From assembly GCF_021504595.1 (NCBI RefSeq), contig NZ_JACSGT010000001.1, forward strand, positions 2,108,001 to 2,172,000: a stretch of DNA of 64,000 bases. Reading direction: 5' to 3'. Source of the stretch: Chryseobacterium indicum. Lineage in GTDB: Bacteria > Bacteroidota > Bacteroidia > Flavobacteriales > Weeksellaceae. This document shows positions 1 to 8,983 of the stretch, in pieces; position 1 is the stretch's first letter; every line of letters begins with the position of its first letter. The notes under the pieces are model-generated. The model was not told the DNA's origin, searched no databases, and worked only from the letters and a program-made list of their open reading frames with translations. The position numbers and the translations under genes were made by a program.

Positions 1-28
1 TGACTATTTATAGACTTTAAAAATAAAG

Positions 29-54
29 AAAGTGTTGCCGAAAAGCAACACTTT
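29..54 (-). terminator. Rho-independent terminator of the sus operon
   Basis: A perfect 10-bp stem (29-38 with 45-54) with a 6-nt loop lies just past the SusE-like stop codon. Read on the minus strand it is followed by a T-rich run, so it probably ends the susC-susD-susE transcript. Confidence 0.7.
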
Positions 55-100
55 GCTATGTAAAATTCAATTTAAAATTATTATTGGAAACATGATTTAA

Positions 101-1180
101 TTAATTCGCTGGAATTACAGAGAAATCACCTGTCATATCATTAAAATAGACATTATAATTAAATGTTGTTGCTAAAGGAATATTTCCCCCACCCAATAAT
201 GCTGTTCCAAAGTACTGCTGAGATAATCCCCAGTTTGTTCCCCAATCATGATTAGCTCTGAATTTAAATTCTCCTGAACTTAACATTACATTTTTCTTCA
301 CCCATACATGAGGATCAAAAGTAGATTTCACTAAATCTAAATCTGTAGACCATCCTCCGGCTGCAGGACCGATTAAAGAAATAGAAGTGTATGTAGTTGC
401 TGAAGGTGTTACAGGGGTAACAGTATATGTTAAGGAAGAAATATTAATAGTAACTTTATAATATCCTGAACCATTAATAGTGATATTTCCGGAACCACCA
501 CTTGTACTTAATACTCCTGCAGATGAACCCATACCATACTGTGGATCCCAAGAACCCGGAGTTTTAATAATTTTAAATCCTCCCTGCGCAAAATATCCTG
601 TGTAAGTATACATATTTGGATCCGAAGATTTTAGTAACGGATAAATTTTCGCATTTGTAGCCACGTTATCCCATGCTCCCGCTGTAGCATCACCTATTAA
701 GTATAAATCTGTATAAGTGTAAATAGGACCATTAATAAATGGTGTAACTTTTAATGGTAATATATTTGAATAGTGAGTTTTCCCAACAGCTGTTGATTTC
801 AATCTCACCTCAATATCTGTAGCTGTAACAGATGTTACCCCTAATCCTAAAATTATATTGTTAAGATCGTTTCCAATTATACTGTAAGATTTAGATCCTG
901 CCACAAGTTCAACAGTTTTTGGAGCAGCAAAATTAGTTCCTTTAAGCGCAAATTGTAATTGATTAGTAATTTGAATAGGAACTCCAAAATCCGAGTTCAC
1001 CCAATTAAATACCACTGCCTCATTAGCAGACTGATTGTTGATTAAAACAACTGAAGTTTTATTTGCAGAAACTGTTGGATTCGTCCCATCGTTTACAACA
1101 GCTAAATCCTCATCTTTCTCGCAAGAAGAAATAATAAATGCTACAGCAAACAGTGTGAATATTTTAAATAAATGTTTCAT
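101..1180 (-). CDS. SusE/SusF-family outer-membrane glycan-binding lipoprotein
   Basis: Surface lipoprotein of a Sus-type uptake system that helps hold the glycan near the SusCD transporter. The N-terminus is a lipoprotein signal with lipobox ISSC (Cys20) followed by acidic residues (EKDED), which fits surface export in Bacteroidota. Residues of about 30-140 resemble the SusE N-terminal Ig-like domain. Two repeats follow, each starting with a YLIG or SLIG strand and then a GxW (GAWDN near 170, GGWST near 275), like the starch-binding modules of SusE/SusF. It is the last gene of the operon, 18 nt after susD. The modules suggest an alpha-glucan substrate, which is an inference; no glycoside hydrolase is visible inside the window. 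Confidence 0.85.
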   Translation of the reverse strand: MKHLFKIFTLFAVAFIISSCEKDEDLAVVNDGTNPTVSANKTSVVLINNQSANEAVVFNWVNSDFGVPIQITNQLQFALKGTNFAAPKTVELVAGSKSYSIIGNDLNNIILGLGVTSVTATDIEVRLKSTAVGKTHYSNILPLKVTPFINGPIYTYTDLYLIGDATAGAWDNVATNAKIYPLLKSSDPNMYTYTGYFAQGGFKIIKTPGSWDPQYGMGSSAGVLSTSGGSGNITINGSGYYKVTINISSLTYTVTPVTPSATTYTSISLIGPAAGGWSTDLDLVKSTFDPHVWVKKNVMLSSGEFKFRANHDWGTNWGLSQQYFGTALLGGGNIPLATTFNYNVYFNDMTGDFSVIPAN

Positions 1181-1198
1181 TTTAAAAAGTGTTTTTTG

Positions 1199-2797
1199 TT
1201 AGTATCCAGGGTTCTGAATTAAGTTAGGATTTGCAACAATATCATTAGCCGGAATAGGAAATAGATTTCTGTAATCCTCAACAGCTTTACCTTCTTTTAT
1301 ACCTCCCTTCCACGGCCATAAGTAAGATGATGATGTAAATTTACCATATCGGATAAGATCTGTTCTTCTTGTAGCTTCCCAAGACATTTCTCTTGATCTT
1401 TCATCTAAAAAGAAATCTGTATTAATGGAAGAAACAGTAGAACCTCCAGCTCTTGTTCTTAATGCATTTACGTAGCCCAGAGCTGTTGTTAGACTTCCTC
1501 CACTTCCTCCTCTTGTAACGGCTTCTCCATACATTAGATAAATATCTGCTAAACGATATAATGGGATGTCCGCATCTACAAAATTACCGGATGCATCCGA
1601 TCCAGGAGTATTATTTGAATATTTAATATTTTTATATTTAATAAAAGCATATCCATCCGTGAATGTAGAAACATTGTTTATTTCCAAGTTCTGACCACTA
1701 GTATAAAAATTTCCTCTTTGGTCGCCTGGTGAACCTGCAAATAGGTTTACGAAAGATTTTGTAGTTCTTAAACCTCCCCAACCTCCATTTATCCCAAATT
1801 GAGATGCAGGCATTGACCCTCCAACAGCAGCATGAACCATAAATGTTGATCCTCCGTAAGTTCTTGTATTTGTACCATCATAATTTACAGAAAGAATAAC
1901 TTCAGGATTGCTTACATTATTATCAGCCATAAATAATGAAGCATAGTTAGTTTTTAAAGTATATCCAGCATTTATCACTTTGTTACAATAGGTAATACAA
2001 TCAGTATATCTGGCAGTACCTGTATAAACCTGAGCATTAAGATACAGTCTGGCCAGCAAGGACCAAGCTGCTGCCTTATCTGCTCGACCATATTCATTTG
2101 TTTTAGCATCTTTTAGTTCATTAGCACAAGCTAATAATTCACTTTCAACAAATTTAAATAGTTCTGCTCGTACAATTCTTGGAGGAGGACTAGTAATGAT
2201 ATCAGTATTCTCGGTAACAAAAGGCACATTTCCGAATAAATCCAAAGCGTGATAGTAAGATTGTGCTCTTAAAAATCTTGCTTCTGCACGCATATATTTT
2301 GCTTCAGTAAGATTATCTCCAGAAATTCCATTTGAAGAAAGCTTTTCATCCGAAGTATTCTTAATAAATTCATTGCTTACAGCAATTACATTAAAAATTC
2401 TATAATATATAGCTGCAACAAAGGGATTTGAAGCATTCCATGTCATACTATGCATTTCAGGAAGGCCGGAATCAGCCCAAGCAATGACTGCTTCATCCGT
2501 AGTTAAAACCTGCATACTAAACATTTGGCGAAGATAGTTAGAGAATCCGCCATCAATTCCTCCAATATCTGTATTTCCATCTCCATTACTCTGATCTCCC
2601 TGTCCTCCAATAGCTAATCCCGCATATATTTTTGCTAAGGCTGGTTTGTAATTCCCAAAGTCTTTGTATAAGGATGAGGAAGTTAATCCTAAGCTCGGCT
2701 CTCTTTCAAGATCTTGTGTACAAGATCCCGCAAAGAATAACGTTCCTAAAGTTATTGAACCTAAAACTATTTTTTTATATAAATATTTATTTCTCAT
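1199..2797 (-). CDS. RagB/SusD-family nutrient-uptake outer-membrane lipoprotein
   Basis: Glycan-capturing lid of a SusCD complex in the outer membrane. It has a lipoprotein signal peptide with lipobox AGSC (Cys26). The 532-residue length is normal for the family. Typical SusD features are the helical TPR-like segments (for example AEARFLRAQSYYHALDLFGNVPF near 170-195) and a C-terminal region with RLADIYLMYGEA, LDERSREMSWEATRRTDLIRYG and LFPIPANDI. It lies 5 nt after susC and 18 nt before the SusE-like gene, so the three are co-transcribed. Family assignment is secure; the substrate is inferred only from the neighbouring SusE-like protein. Confidence 0.93.
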   Translation of the reverse strand: MRNKYLYKKIVLGSITLGTLFFAGSCTQDLEREPSLGLTSSSLYKDFGNYKPALAKIYAGLAIGGQGDQSNGDGNTDIGGIDGGFSNYLRQMFSMQVLTTDEAVIAWADSGLPEMHSMTWNASNPFVAAIYYRIFNVIAVSNEFIKNTSDEKLSSNGISGDNLTEAKYMRAEARFLRAQSYYHALDLFGNVPFVTENTDIITSPPPRIVRAELFKFVESELLACANELKDAKTNEYGRADKAAAWSLLARLYLNAQVYTGTARYTDCITYCNKVINAGYTLKTNYASLFMADNNVSNPEVILSVNYDGTNTRTYGGSTFMVHAAVGGSMPASQFGINGGWGGLRTTKSFVNLFAGSPGDQRGNFYTSGQNLEINNVSTFTDGYAFIKYKNIKYSNNTPGSDASGNFVDADIPLYRLADIYLMYGEAVTRGGSGGSLTTALGYVNALRTRAGGSTVSSINTDFFLDERSREMSWEATRRTDLIRYGKFTSSSYLWPWKGGIKEGKAVEDYRNLFPIPANDIVANPNLIQNPGY

Positions 2798-2802
2798 GTT
2801 AA

Positions 2803-5541
2803 TTAAAATTGAAAGTTAAAACCTACTGAATACACTTTAGGTCTTTGGTAAAATCCGTTATCGATTCCTCCAAAAACTTCAGGATCTATACCTTTATACT
2901 TCGTTACAACGAAAACATTTTGTGCCATTGCATTCACTCTAAGATTTGTCCCTTTACCCATAAATTCTCCAGCATTGTAAGCTATAGAAAAGTTATCCAT
3001 TCTTAAAAAAGATGCATCTTCTATAAACATATCAGAAAATAATTGAGTTTTTTCAAATTGTGTGTATAAAACGCTTGAATTTGTATTACTTAAAAAATTA
3101 TTAGCCTGTATGTTTGCAATAGAACTATTTGACGCCGAATTATTATAAACATAGTTTCCTAAAACAGCTCTAAGAGATGTACTGAATTCCCATTTTTTTA
3201 CACTTACTTTTGTTGAAAAGCCTAAAATAATGTCCGGATTAGGTGACTTATAAAAATATTTATCATCTTCAGTAGATTTACCATCTCCATTACGATCTAC
3301 ATAAATACCTTCAAGTGGTTTACCATTACTGTCATACACCTGCTGATAAACATAGAATGAGTTAAGAGGCTGACCAACTGTAATGGCTTGGATATAATTA
3401 TTTATCCCTGAAATTGATCCAACTGATATTTTATAAGCGGAATCTACATATTGAGATAAACTTGTGACTTTAGGGTTGAATCTGGTAGCATTAAAATTCA
3501 CATCCCATGTTACTTTCTCATTTTTAACAGGTGTTATGCTAAGATTAGCTTCAAAACCCTTATTTGAAATAATTCCAACATTTTTTATATTGAAATTGCT
3601 TAAGTCTCCAGCCCAGGTAGGAACTTTTGCAATTAGATTTTCAGAATTTTTATCAAAGTAATCTATCGAACCACTAATTCTGTTTTTAAAGATTGCAAAA
3701 TCCAATCCTATGTTTTTGGTAGTTGTTGTTTCCCAAACTAAATTTGGATTATAAACATCAGGACGTAATAACGTATAAAAACTATTTCCAAGTTGATACT
3801 GAGCAGTACTGCTATTACTGTAAGAATAAGAACCGAAAGCCGGATAGTAGTTACCTGTTTCCTGTTGCCCGGTTTTACCCCACCCCGCTCTAATTTTTAA
3901 AGAGTTTATCGTAGAAACATTTTTTAAGAAACTTTCTTCATTTATTTTCCAAGCTACAGAAACAGCAGGAAAATTACCCCATAACTGATCTTTATCGCTT
4001 CCATTCCAGAAAGTTGATGAGCCGTCTCGTCTAATGGAACCATTAATAACATATTTATCCGCAATAGTAAAGATACCTCTCGCATAAAAAGATAATAGAG
4101 TTCTTCTGTTATCTCCCGGAGTTGAAAAATCCGTCTTTTGGTTATTTCCGTAATAAGTAGGAGCTACAGGAGTAATAGAATGTGTATCCTGATAAGAATA
4201 TCCTCCAATAATATCTACTGTCGTTTTAATTACATCAATCTTTTTCACATAATTTAAATAAGATTCAAAAAGCTTACTTTTAATTTCCTGTGAATATGGT
4301 CTATAAGATCCTAACGTTCCGATACCCAAAGCGTAATCTTTATAAACATTTACGGAGCCTTCGCTTTTTGCGTAATCATATGATCCCATTACATTCAGTC
4401 TTAGATCCGGCAGGAAATGAAACTTATAATCCAATTGTAAACTTGGAATTGCTCTGAATACAGAAGATATATCTCTTTTACCATAAAGCAGTCCTAAAGG
4501 ATTTCTCGTTCCATTTACATTGAGTCCTGTCGCTGTATTAGCAGGATCTAACCATTCGAAATATCCGCCATAATTAGAATTTCCTGAATATACAGGCTGA
4601 GTAGGATCAAAATAAATAGAAGCGCTAATAGCTCCATCTTGTGGGAATCTATTTTCTGAAAAAGTACCTTTGAAATTTCCATTAACAGATAAATGATTAT
4701 CTAAAAATTTGGGTGAAAAATTTAATCCTAAGGAAGTCCTTCTGAATTCGTTTGTTCTAACTATACCATTTTGCTCATTATATCCTAAGGAAAGTCTATA
4801 TGGCAAACCTTTAATTCCGCCCGATAAAGCGACATTATTATCAGTTCCCCAGGCATTCTGATAAATCTTATCCTGCCAATTAGTATTTGCGGTTCCAAGA
4901 TAGCTTTTTTGCAAAGCTGTACCATAGGTATTTACGAAAGCTCTGAATTCATCTGCGCTTAACACATCAACATTCCCCATTTTACTGGATATTGAAAAAT
5001 TAGTGTTAAAATTAACTCTAAATTTTCCTGCCGTCCCTTTTTTAGTAGTAATTAATATCACACCATTAGAAGCCCTGTTACCATAAATAGCCGCAGAAGA
5101 TGCATCTTTTAAAATATCAAACGTCTCTATATCATTTGGATTGATAAGAGATAAAGGATTAGTTGCTCCACTTAAGCTATTAAAGTCAATCGGAACACCA
5201 TCTATAACAATTAATGGATCATTATTAATAAATGAAGATCCACCTCTTACCCTAATTGTAGAACCAGAACCGGGAGCTCCGCTGTTTCCTGTAATCTGAA
5301 CTCCTGGAGTCTTCCCCACAATGAGCTGATCTGCGGTAGAGGCTCCGCCATTAAAGTCCTTTGCGGTGATCGATGAGATAGATCCAGTAAGATCAGTTTT
5401 CTTCTGTTTACCATACCCAATTAAAACAACCTCTTCTATCTTTTTTTCTTTCGTAGCAGAGTCTTTCGTTTGAGCATGAATCATTGTACTTGCTAATAAA
5501 AATGCAGGTGCAATTTTTAATACCGTTGTAAAGTTTTTCAC
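2803..5541 (-). CDS. SusC/RagA-family TonB-linked outer-membrane transporter
   Basis: TonB-dependent beta-barrel that imports oligosaccharides together with the SusD lid. Signal peptide of about 23 residues (cut after MIHAQ), then a TonB-box-like stretch (EEVVLIGYGKQKK), a plug domain at about 40-165 with the family motifs RVRGGSS, VIDGVP and ILKDASSAAIYG NRA, and a barrel ending in an aromatic residue (GFNFQF). At 912 residues it is shorter than most SusC proteins because it lacks the usual N-terminal carboxypeptidase-regulatory-like domain; the plug begins almost directly after the signal peptide. First gene of the operon. The start fits the signal peptide. Confidence 0.95.
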   Translation of the reverse strand: MKNFTTVLKIAPAFLLASTMIHAQTKDSATKEKKIEEVVLIGYGKQKKTDLTGSISSITAKDFNGGASTADQLIVGKTPGVQITGNSGAPGSGSTIRVRGGSSFINNDPLIVIDGVPIDFNSLSGATNPLSLINPNDIETFDILKDASSAAIYGNRASNGVILITTKKGTAGKFRVNFNTNFSISSKMGNVDVLSADEFRAFVNTYGTALQKSYLGTANTNWQDKIYQNAWGTDNNVALSGGIKGLPYRLSLGYNEQNGIVRTNEFRRTSLGLNFSPKFLDNHLSVNGNFKGTFSENRFPQDGAISASIYFDPTQPVYSGNSNYGGYFEWLDPANTATGLNVNGTRNPLGLLYGKRDISSVFRAIPSLQLDYKFHFLPDLRLNVMGSYDYAKSEGSVNVYKDYALGIGTLGSYRPYSQEIKSKLFESYLNYVKKIDVIKTTVDIIGGYSYQDTHSITPVAPTYYGNNQKTDFSTPGDNRRTLLSFYARGIFTIADKYVINGSIRRDGSSTFWNGSDKDQLWGNFPAVSVAWKINEESFLKNVSTINSLKIRAGWGKTGQQETGNYYPAFGSYSYSNSSTAQYQLGNSFYTLLRPDVYNPNLVWETTTTKNIGLDFAIFKNRISGSIDYFDKNSENLIAKVPTWAGDLSNFNIKNVGIISNKGFEANLSITPVKNEKVTWDVNFNATRFNPKVTSLSQYVDSAYKISVGSISGINNYIQAITVGQPLNSFYVYQQVYDSNGKPLEGIYVDRNGDGKSTEDDKYFYKSPNPDIILGFSTKVSVKKWEFSTSLRAVLGNYVYNNSASNSSIANIQANNFLSNTNSSVLYTQFEKTQLFSDMFIEDASFLRMDNFSIAYNAGEFMGKGTNLRVNAMAQNVFVVTKYKGIDPEVFGGIDNGFYQRPKVYSVGFNFQF

Positions 5542-5874
5542 AATAATTTCTTTTATATAGTTTCGTTCTTGTTAAATAAGCATCACTGCTTGTGTTGCAA
5601 TTTATAAAAAAATTATAATTATCATAATTTTATTTAAAATTAACATAAATTTATGTATATTAAACGATCTTTTTAACTTAAATTACTTTATATCAAAATA
5701 TTATACTAAAATATGCAATACATAATATAGTTCCTAAATTCACAAAAAGTTAAACATTAGTTTAACTAAATGTAATATTTCAACCCTCGAAAACACTCAC
5801 TAGTCTTCAAAATCCGTAGAATATTCGATTTTCACGGATAATCATTATCTTTGTAGCTTAAAACTTTACTATAA
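5542..5874. other. Intergenic region between susC and metG
   Basis: Divergent 333-bp, very AT-rich spacer. It must hold the promoters of the sus operon (leftward) and metG (rightward). I see a clear -7 motif only for metG. No RNA gene, repeat or plausible small ORF was found. Confidence 0.5.
5846..5853 (+). promoter_or_regulatory. Predicted metG promoter, -7 element
   Basis: TATCTTTG matches the Bacteroidota -7 consensus TAnnTTTG and lies 21 nt before the metG ATG. The -33 element is weak (TTCG around 5824). Inferred from sequence only. Confidence 0.55.
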
Positions 5875-7911
5875 ATGTCAAACAGAAAGATGATTACGGC
5901 AGCTTTGCCTTATGCAAACGGACCGGTTCATATAGGACATTTAGCAGGTGTCTATATTCCTGCTGATGTATATGCGAGATTTCAGAGAAGATTAGGGAAA
6001 GATGTAGCGTTTATCTGCGGAAGCGATGAGCATGGAATTCCTATTACCATAAGAGCAAAAAAAGAAGGCGTAACGCCACAGGATATTGTAGACAAATACC
6101 ACGAAATCATTAAAAAATCTTTTTCGGATTTGGGGATTTCTTTTGACGAATACTCCAGAACAACCTCTTCAAAACACTACGAAACAAGTCAGGATTTCTT
6201 TAAAGTGCTTTACGAAAAAGGAAAGTTTACCGAAGAGATGTCTGAGCAGTATTTCGACAAACAGGCAGGAGAATTTTTAGCAGATCGATATATTGTAGGA
6301 ACCTGCCCGAATTGCGGTAACGAGAATGCTTACGGAGACCAGTGTGAAAAATGCGGTACTACTCTTTCACCCTCGGAACTGATTAATCCGAAATCCATGT
6401 TAAGCGGAAACATTCCTATTTTGAAAGACACAAAAAACTGGTACTTACCATTAAATGAATATGAGGATTTCCTGAATGAATGGATTATTGAAGGGCATAA
6501 AGACGACTGGAAGCCGAATGTTTACGGACAGGTAAAATCATGGTTAAATGATGGATTAAAGCCTCGCGCCATGACCCGAGACCTGAACTGGGGTGTTCCG
6601 GTTCCTCTTCCGAATGCTGAAGGAAAGGTATTGTACGTTTGGTTCGATGCACCAATCGGATATATCTCTTTCACGAAAGAATGGGCGGAGAAAAACGGAA
6701 AAAACTGGAAAGATTACTGGCAAAGCGAGGAAAGTGATCTGGTTCACTTTATTGGAAAGGATAATATTGTATTCCACTGTATTATTTTCCCGGCGATGAT
6801 GAAGGCTCACGGAGATTATATCATGCCTAAAAATGTTCCTGCTTTTGAATTCCTCAATCTTGAGAACGATAAAATTTCCACCTCGAGAAACTGGGCGGTT
6901 TGGGCGCACGAATATATAGAAGATTTCCCGGGACAACAGGATGTATTAAGATATGCCCTGCTTTCATCCGCTCCTGAAACTAAAGATAACAATTTTACGT
7001 GGAAGGATTTTCAAGCTAAAAATAATTTTGAATTAGTAAATAAATTCGGAAACTTTATTAATAGAGTAATTTCTTTCACAAACAAAAATTTTGAAGGAAA
7101 AGTTCCTAACGGTGTTTTAGATGAAGAAAGCAAAGCTGCTATTAAAACCGGAATTGAAGACGTAAGTATTTATTTAGAAAAGTATGAATTCAGAAATGCT
7201 TTAAGTGCATTTATGAGACTGGTTGACTATGGTAATTTGTATCTTCAAAATGCAGCTCCTTGGAAAACAATAAAAGAAGATGTTAATATTGCTGGTCAAG
7301 CAATGTTTGTCGGAGCACAAATTGCCGCTGTAGTTTCCCAATTATGTGAGCCATTCATGCCTTTCTCAGCAGAGAAATTATTTGGCTACTTTAATATTGA
7401 GAAAAAGAATTGGGAAGATTTAAAAAATTCCGAGATACAGATTGAAGCTGGTCATAAAATTGAAAATGCTCCACTTTTATTTACTCCTATCGAAGACAGC
7501 GTTATCGAAGCTCAAATCCAGAAATTGGAAGACACCAAGCAAAACAATAAAAAAACAAACCCTAACGCAAAACCTATGAAAGAAGAAATCACTTTTGATG
7601 ATTTTATGAAAATCGACTTAAGAACAGCCACTATTTTAGAAGCTGAAAAAGTTGAGAAAGCAGATAAACTACTGAAACTAACTGTTGATACAGGAGTGGA
7701 CGTAAGAACCGTTGTTTCAGGGATTGCAGAAAGCTTTACCCCGGAAGAAGTTGTTGGAAAGCAGGTTATGATTTTATTGAATCTTGCCCCAAGAAAAATA
7801 AGAGGAATTGAATCTCAGGGAATGTTGCTTTTAACCACAAAACCGGACGGAAAATTATCTTTCGTAACACCGGATGACAGCAATGTTGAAAACGGTATTG
7901 AGATCGGATAA
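5875..7911 (+). CDS. metG: Methionine--tRNA ligase
   Basis: Charges tRNA-Met with methionine for initiation and elongation. Class I synthetase: the HIGH motif is at residues 19-22 (HIGH exactly), the zinc knuckle uses C144, C147, C157 and C160 (CPNCG and CEKCG), and the KMSKS loop appears as KISTSR at 333-338. After the anticodon-binding helices, residues of about 575-678 form the C-terminal tRNA-binding OB-fold (FMKIDLRTATI, then GIESQGMLL), as in E. coli-type dimeric MetRS. The 678-residue length is normal. It is monocistronic, with a promoter upstream and a strong terminator 22 nt after the stop. Confidence 0.98.
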   Translation: MSNRKMITAALPYANGPVHIGHLAGVYIPADVYARFQRRLGKDVAFICGSDEHGIPITIRAKKEGVTPQDIVDKYHEIIKKSFSDLGISFDEYSRTTSSKHYETSQDFFKVLYEKGKFTEEMSEQYFDKQAGEFLADRYIVGTCPNCGNENAYGDQCEKCGTTLSPSELINPKSMLSGNIPILKDTKNWYLPLNEYEDFLNEWIIEGHKDDWKPNVYGQVKSWLNDGLKPRAMTRDLNWGVPVPLPNAEGKVLYVWFDAPIGYISFTKEWAEKNGKNWKDYWQSEESDLVHFIGKDNIVFHCIIFPAMMKAHGDYIMPKNVPAFEFLNLENDKISTSRNWAVWAHEYIEDFPGQQDVLRYALLSSAPETKDNNFTWKDFQAKNNFELVNKFGNFINRVISFTNKNFEGKVPNGVLDEESKAAIKTGIEDVSIYLEKYEFRNALSAFMRLVDYGNLYLQNAAPWKTIKEDVNIAGQAMFVGAQIAAVVSQLCEPFMPFSAEKLFGYFNIEKKNWEDLKNSEIQIEAGHKIENAPLLFTPIEDSVIEAQIQKLEDTKQNNKKTNPNAKPMKEEITFDDFMKIDLRTATILEAEKVEKADKLLKLTVDTGVDVRTVVSGIAESFTPEEVVGKQVMILLNLAPRKIRGIESQGMLLLTTKPDGKLSFVTPDDSNVENGIEIG

Positions 7912-7932
7912 TCTGATATCGAGATAAAAAAT

Positions 7933-7967
7933 AAATCCACATGAATTCAACTTCATGTGGATTTTTT
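7933..7967 (+). terminator. Terminator of metG
   Basis: Perfect 13-bp stem (7933-7945 with 7952-7964), 6-nt loop TTCAAC, followed by a T run. It sits 22 nt after the metG stop codon. Confidence 0.85.
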
Positions 7968-7972
7968 ATTTG

Positions 7973-8144
7973 TCATTGCGAGGAGCAAAGTGACGAAGCA
8001 ATCTTTCATTAATCTTAACGATATAAATAAGTCTTAATGTTTCAAATTTTAACCATTAAGATTCTGTTAAGGCTTTAAGAAAAGTTAAGTCTGAATGTCA
8101 TTTTTTAAGTTTGAGATTGCTTCGTCGCTTGCTCCTCACAATGA
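7973..8144. repeat. Inverted-repeat element with TCATTGCGAGGAGC ends
   Basis: Two arms of 32 and 31 bp (7973-8004 and 8114-8144) are inverted copies of one another, differing at about two bases plus one gap, around a 109-bp spacer. The arm core, GCGAGGAGC...GACGAAGCAATC, is a type of dispersed intergenic repeat I recall from many bacterial genomes. There is no ORF inside. It looks like a non-autonomous, MITE-like element or a pair of repeat units. Confidence 0.7.
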
Positions 8145-8154
8145 TAAAAACTAA

Positions 8155-8859
8155 TTATTTTTTAGTCAGTTTCGCCAGATAAGAATCCTCTTGCTGCAAT
8201 ACTTTTTCTATTTTAAAATCATTATTCTCGGCTGCATTTTTTAAGGTATTGAAATCCAGATACAGCCATTTTATAGGATCTTCAGATTCTTCTTTATAAT
8301 GAACAATATAATCCAGTTCGCCGTAATATCCTTCCGCAGGAATATAAACACCACCGTCCTCATCTTCGTCAAACATATACAGAATATCCGTACTGTCTAT
8401 TAAAATCTGTCCGTTCGGATTCAGAAGCGAATGAAGTTTTTTCAGATAAATATCAATCACATGAAGACTTTGGAAAATTCCCGTTCCGTTCATCAGCAAA
8501 AGAATCGTATCAAATGTTTCTCCGGAAAAATGAAGCATATTTTCAGCAACTGCTTTCTTTATTCCTCTTAACCGGCAGACTTCAATGGATTTCGGAGAAA
8601 TATCCAATGCGGTAACATCCAGATTTTTTTCATTCTGAAGATATAAAGCATGAGAACCTGCTCCTGCTCCAATGTCTAACGTTTTTCCTTTTGCAAGTTG
8701 CAGAGCTTTTTGCTCGATTGCATTCATTCCGTCAAAATTGCGGAACAGATATTTTACAGGAAGTTCATCCAGTTCGGAAATAGAAGTTTCGTTCTGCAGA
8801 TCTTCAGGATTTTCGTTGTGATAAAAATCCCAAATGGCTTTCCCCATTAAATCTTTCAT
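8155..8859 (-). CDS. Class I SAM-dependent methyltransferase
   Basis: Predicted soluble methyltransferase of unknown substrate. The Rossmann SAM-binding motif I is LDIGAGAGSHALYL (near residues 78-91), followed by the acidic motif II strand (DVTALDISPKSIE) and a motif IV region (FDTILLLMNGTGIF) of the methyltransferase-11/25 type. The length of 234 residues suits a single-domain enzyme. The N-terminal part (KAIWDFYHNENPEDL) resembles small-molecule methyltransferases of flavobacteria. It stands alone, convergent with metG across a repeat element and divergent from the TIR gene. I cannot name the substrate. Confidence 0.85.
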   Translation of the reverse strand: MKDLMGKAIWDFYHNENPEDLQNETSISELDELPVKYLFRNFDGMNAIEQKALQLAKGKTLDIGAGAGSHALYLQNEKNLDVTALDISPKSIEVCRLRGIKKAVAENMLHFSGETFDTILLLMNGTGIFQSLHVIDIYLKKLHSLLNPNGQILIDSTDILYMFDEDEDGGVYIPAEGYYGELDYIVHYKEESEDPIKWLYLDFNTLKNAAENNDFKIEKVLQQEDSYLAKLTKK

Positions 8860-8876
8860 AGCTTAATATATTGAAG

Positions 8877-8884
8877 CAAAGTTA
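8877..8884 (-). promoter_or_regulatory. Predicted promoter of the methyltransferase gene, -7 element
   Basis: On the minus strand this reads TAACTTTG, matching TAnnTTTG, 17 nt upstream of the ATG. A TTTG on the same strand at 8914-8911 is 26 bp upstream, slightly too far for the usual spacing. Confidence 0.45.
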
Positions 8885-8947
8885 ATATTTTAATCTTCAT
8901 TAAAATATTGCAAATTTAATGTTTCTATTATTGAGAAAAAATCTTAC

Positions 8948-8955
8948 TATATTTG
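8948..8955 (+). promoter_or_regulatory. Predicted promoter of the TIR-domain gene, -7 element
   Basis: TATATTTG matches the Bacteroidota -7 consensus exactly and lies 28 nt before the ATG of the TIR gene. A weak -33 (GTTTC, from 8921) precedes it. Confidence 0.5.
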
Positions 8956-8983
8956 AACCCTAACTATAATCATAAATTTAAAC

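Noticed and set aside
29-54. Possible RNA gene or repeat in the first 100 bases
   Set aside because: The only structure is a simple hairpin with T run that fits a terminator of the sus operon.
3464-3661. Open frame on the plus strand inside susC
   Set aside because: It is antisense to a clear SusC barrel, has no recognisable domain or promoter, and its composition is that of a shadow frame.
6556-6936. 126-codon frame antisense to metG
   Set aside because: The metG frame is fully conserved here; the antisense frame has no homology or start context.
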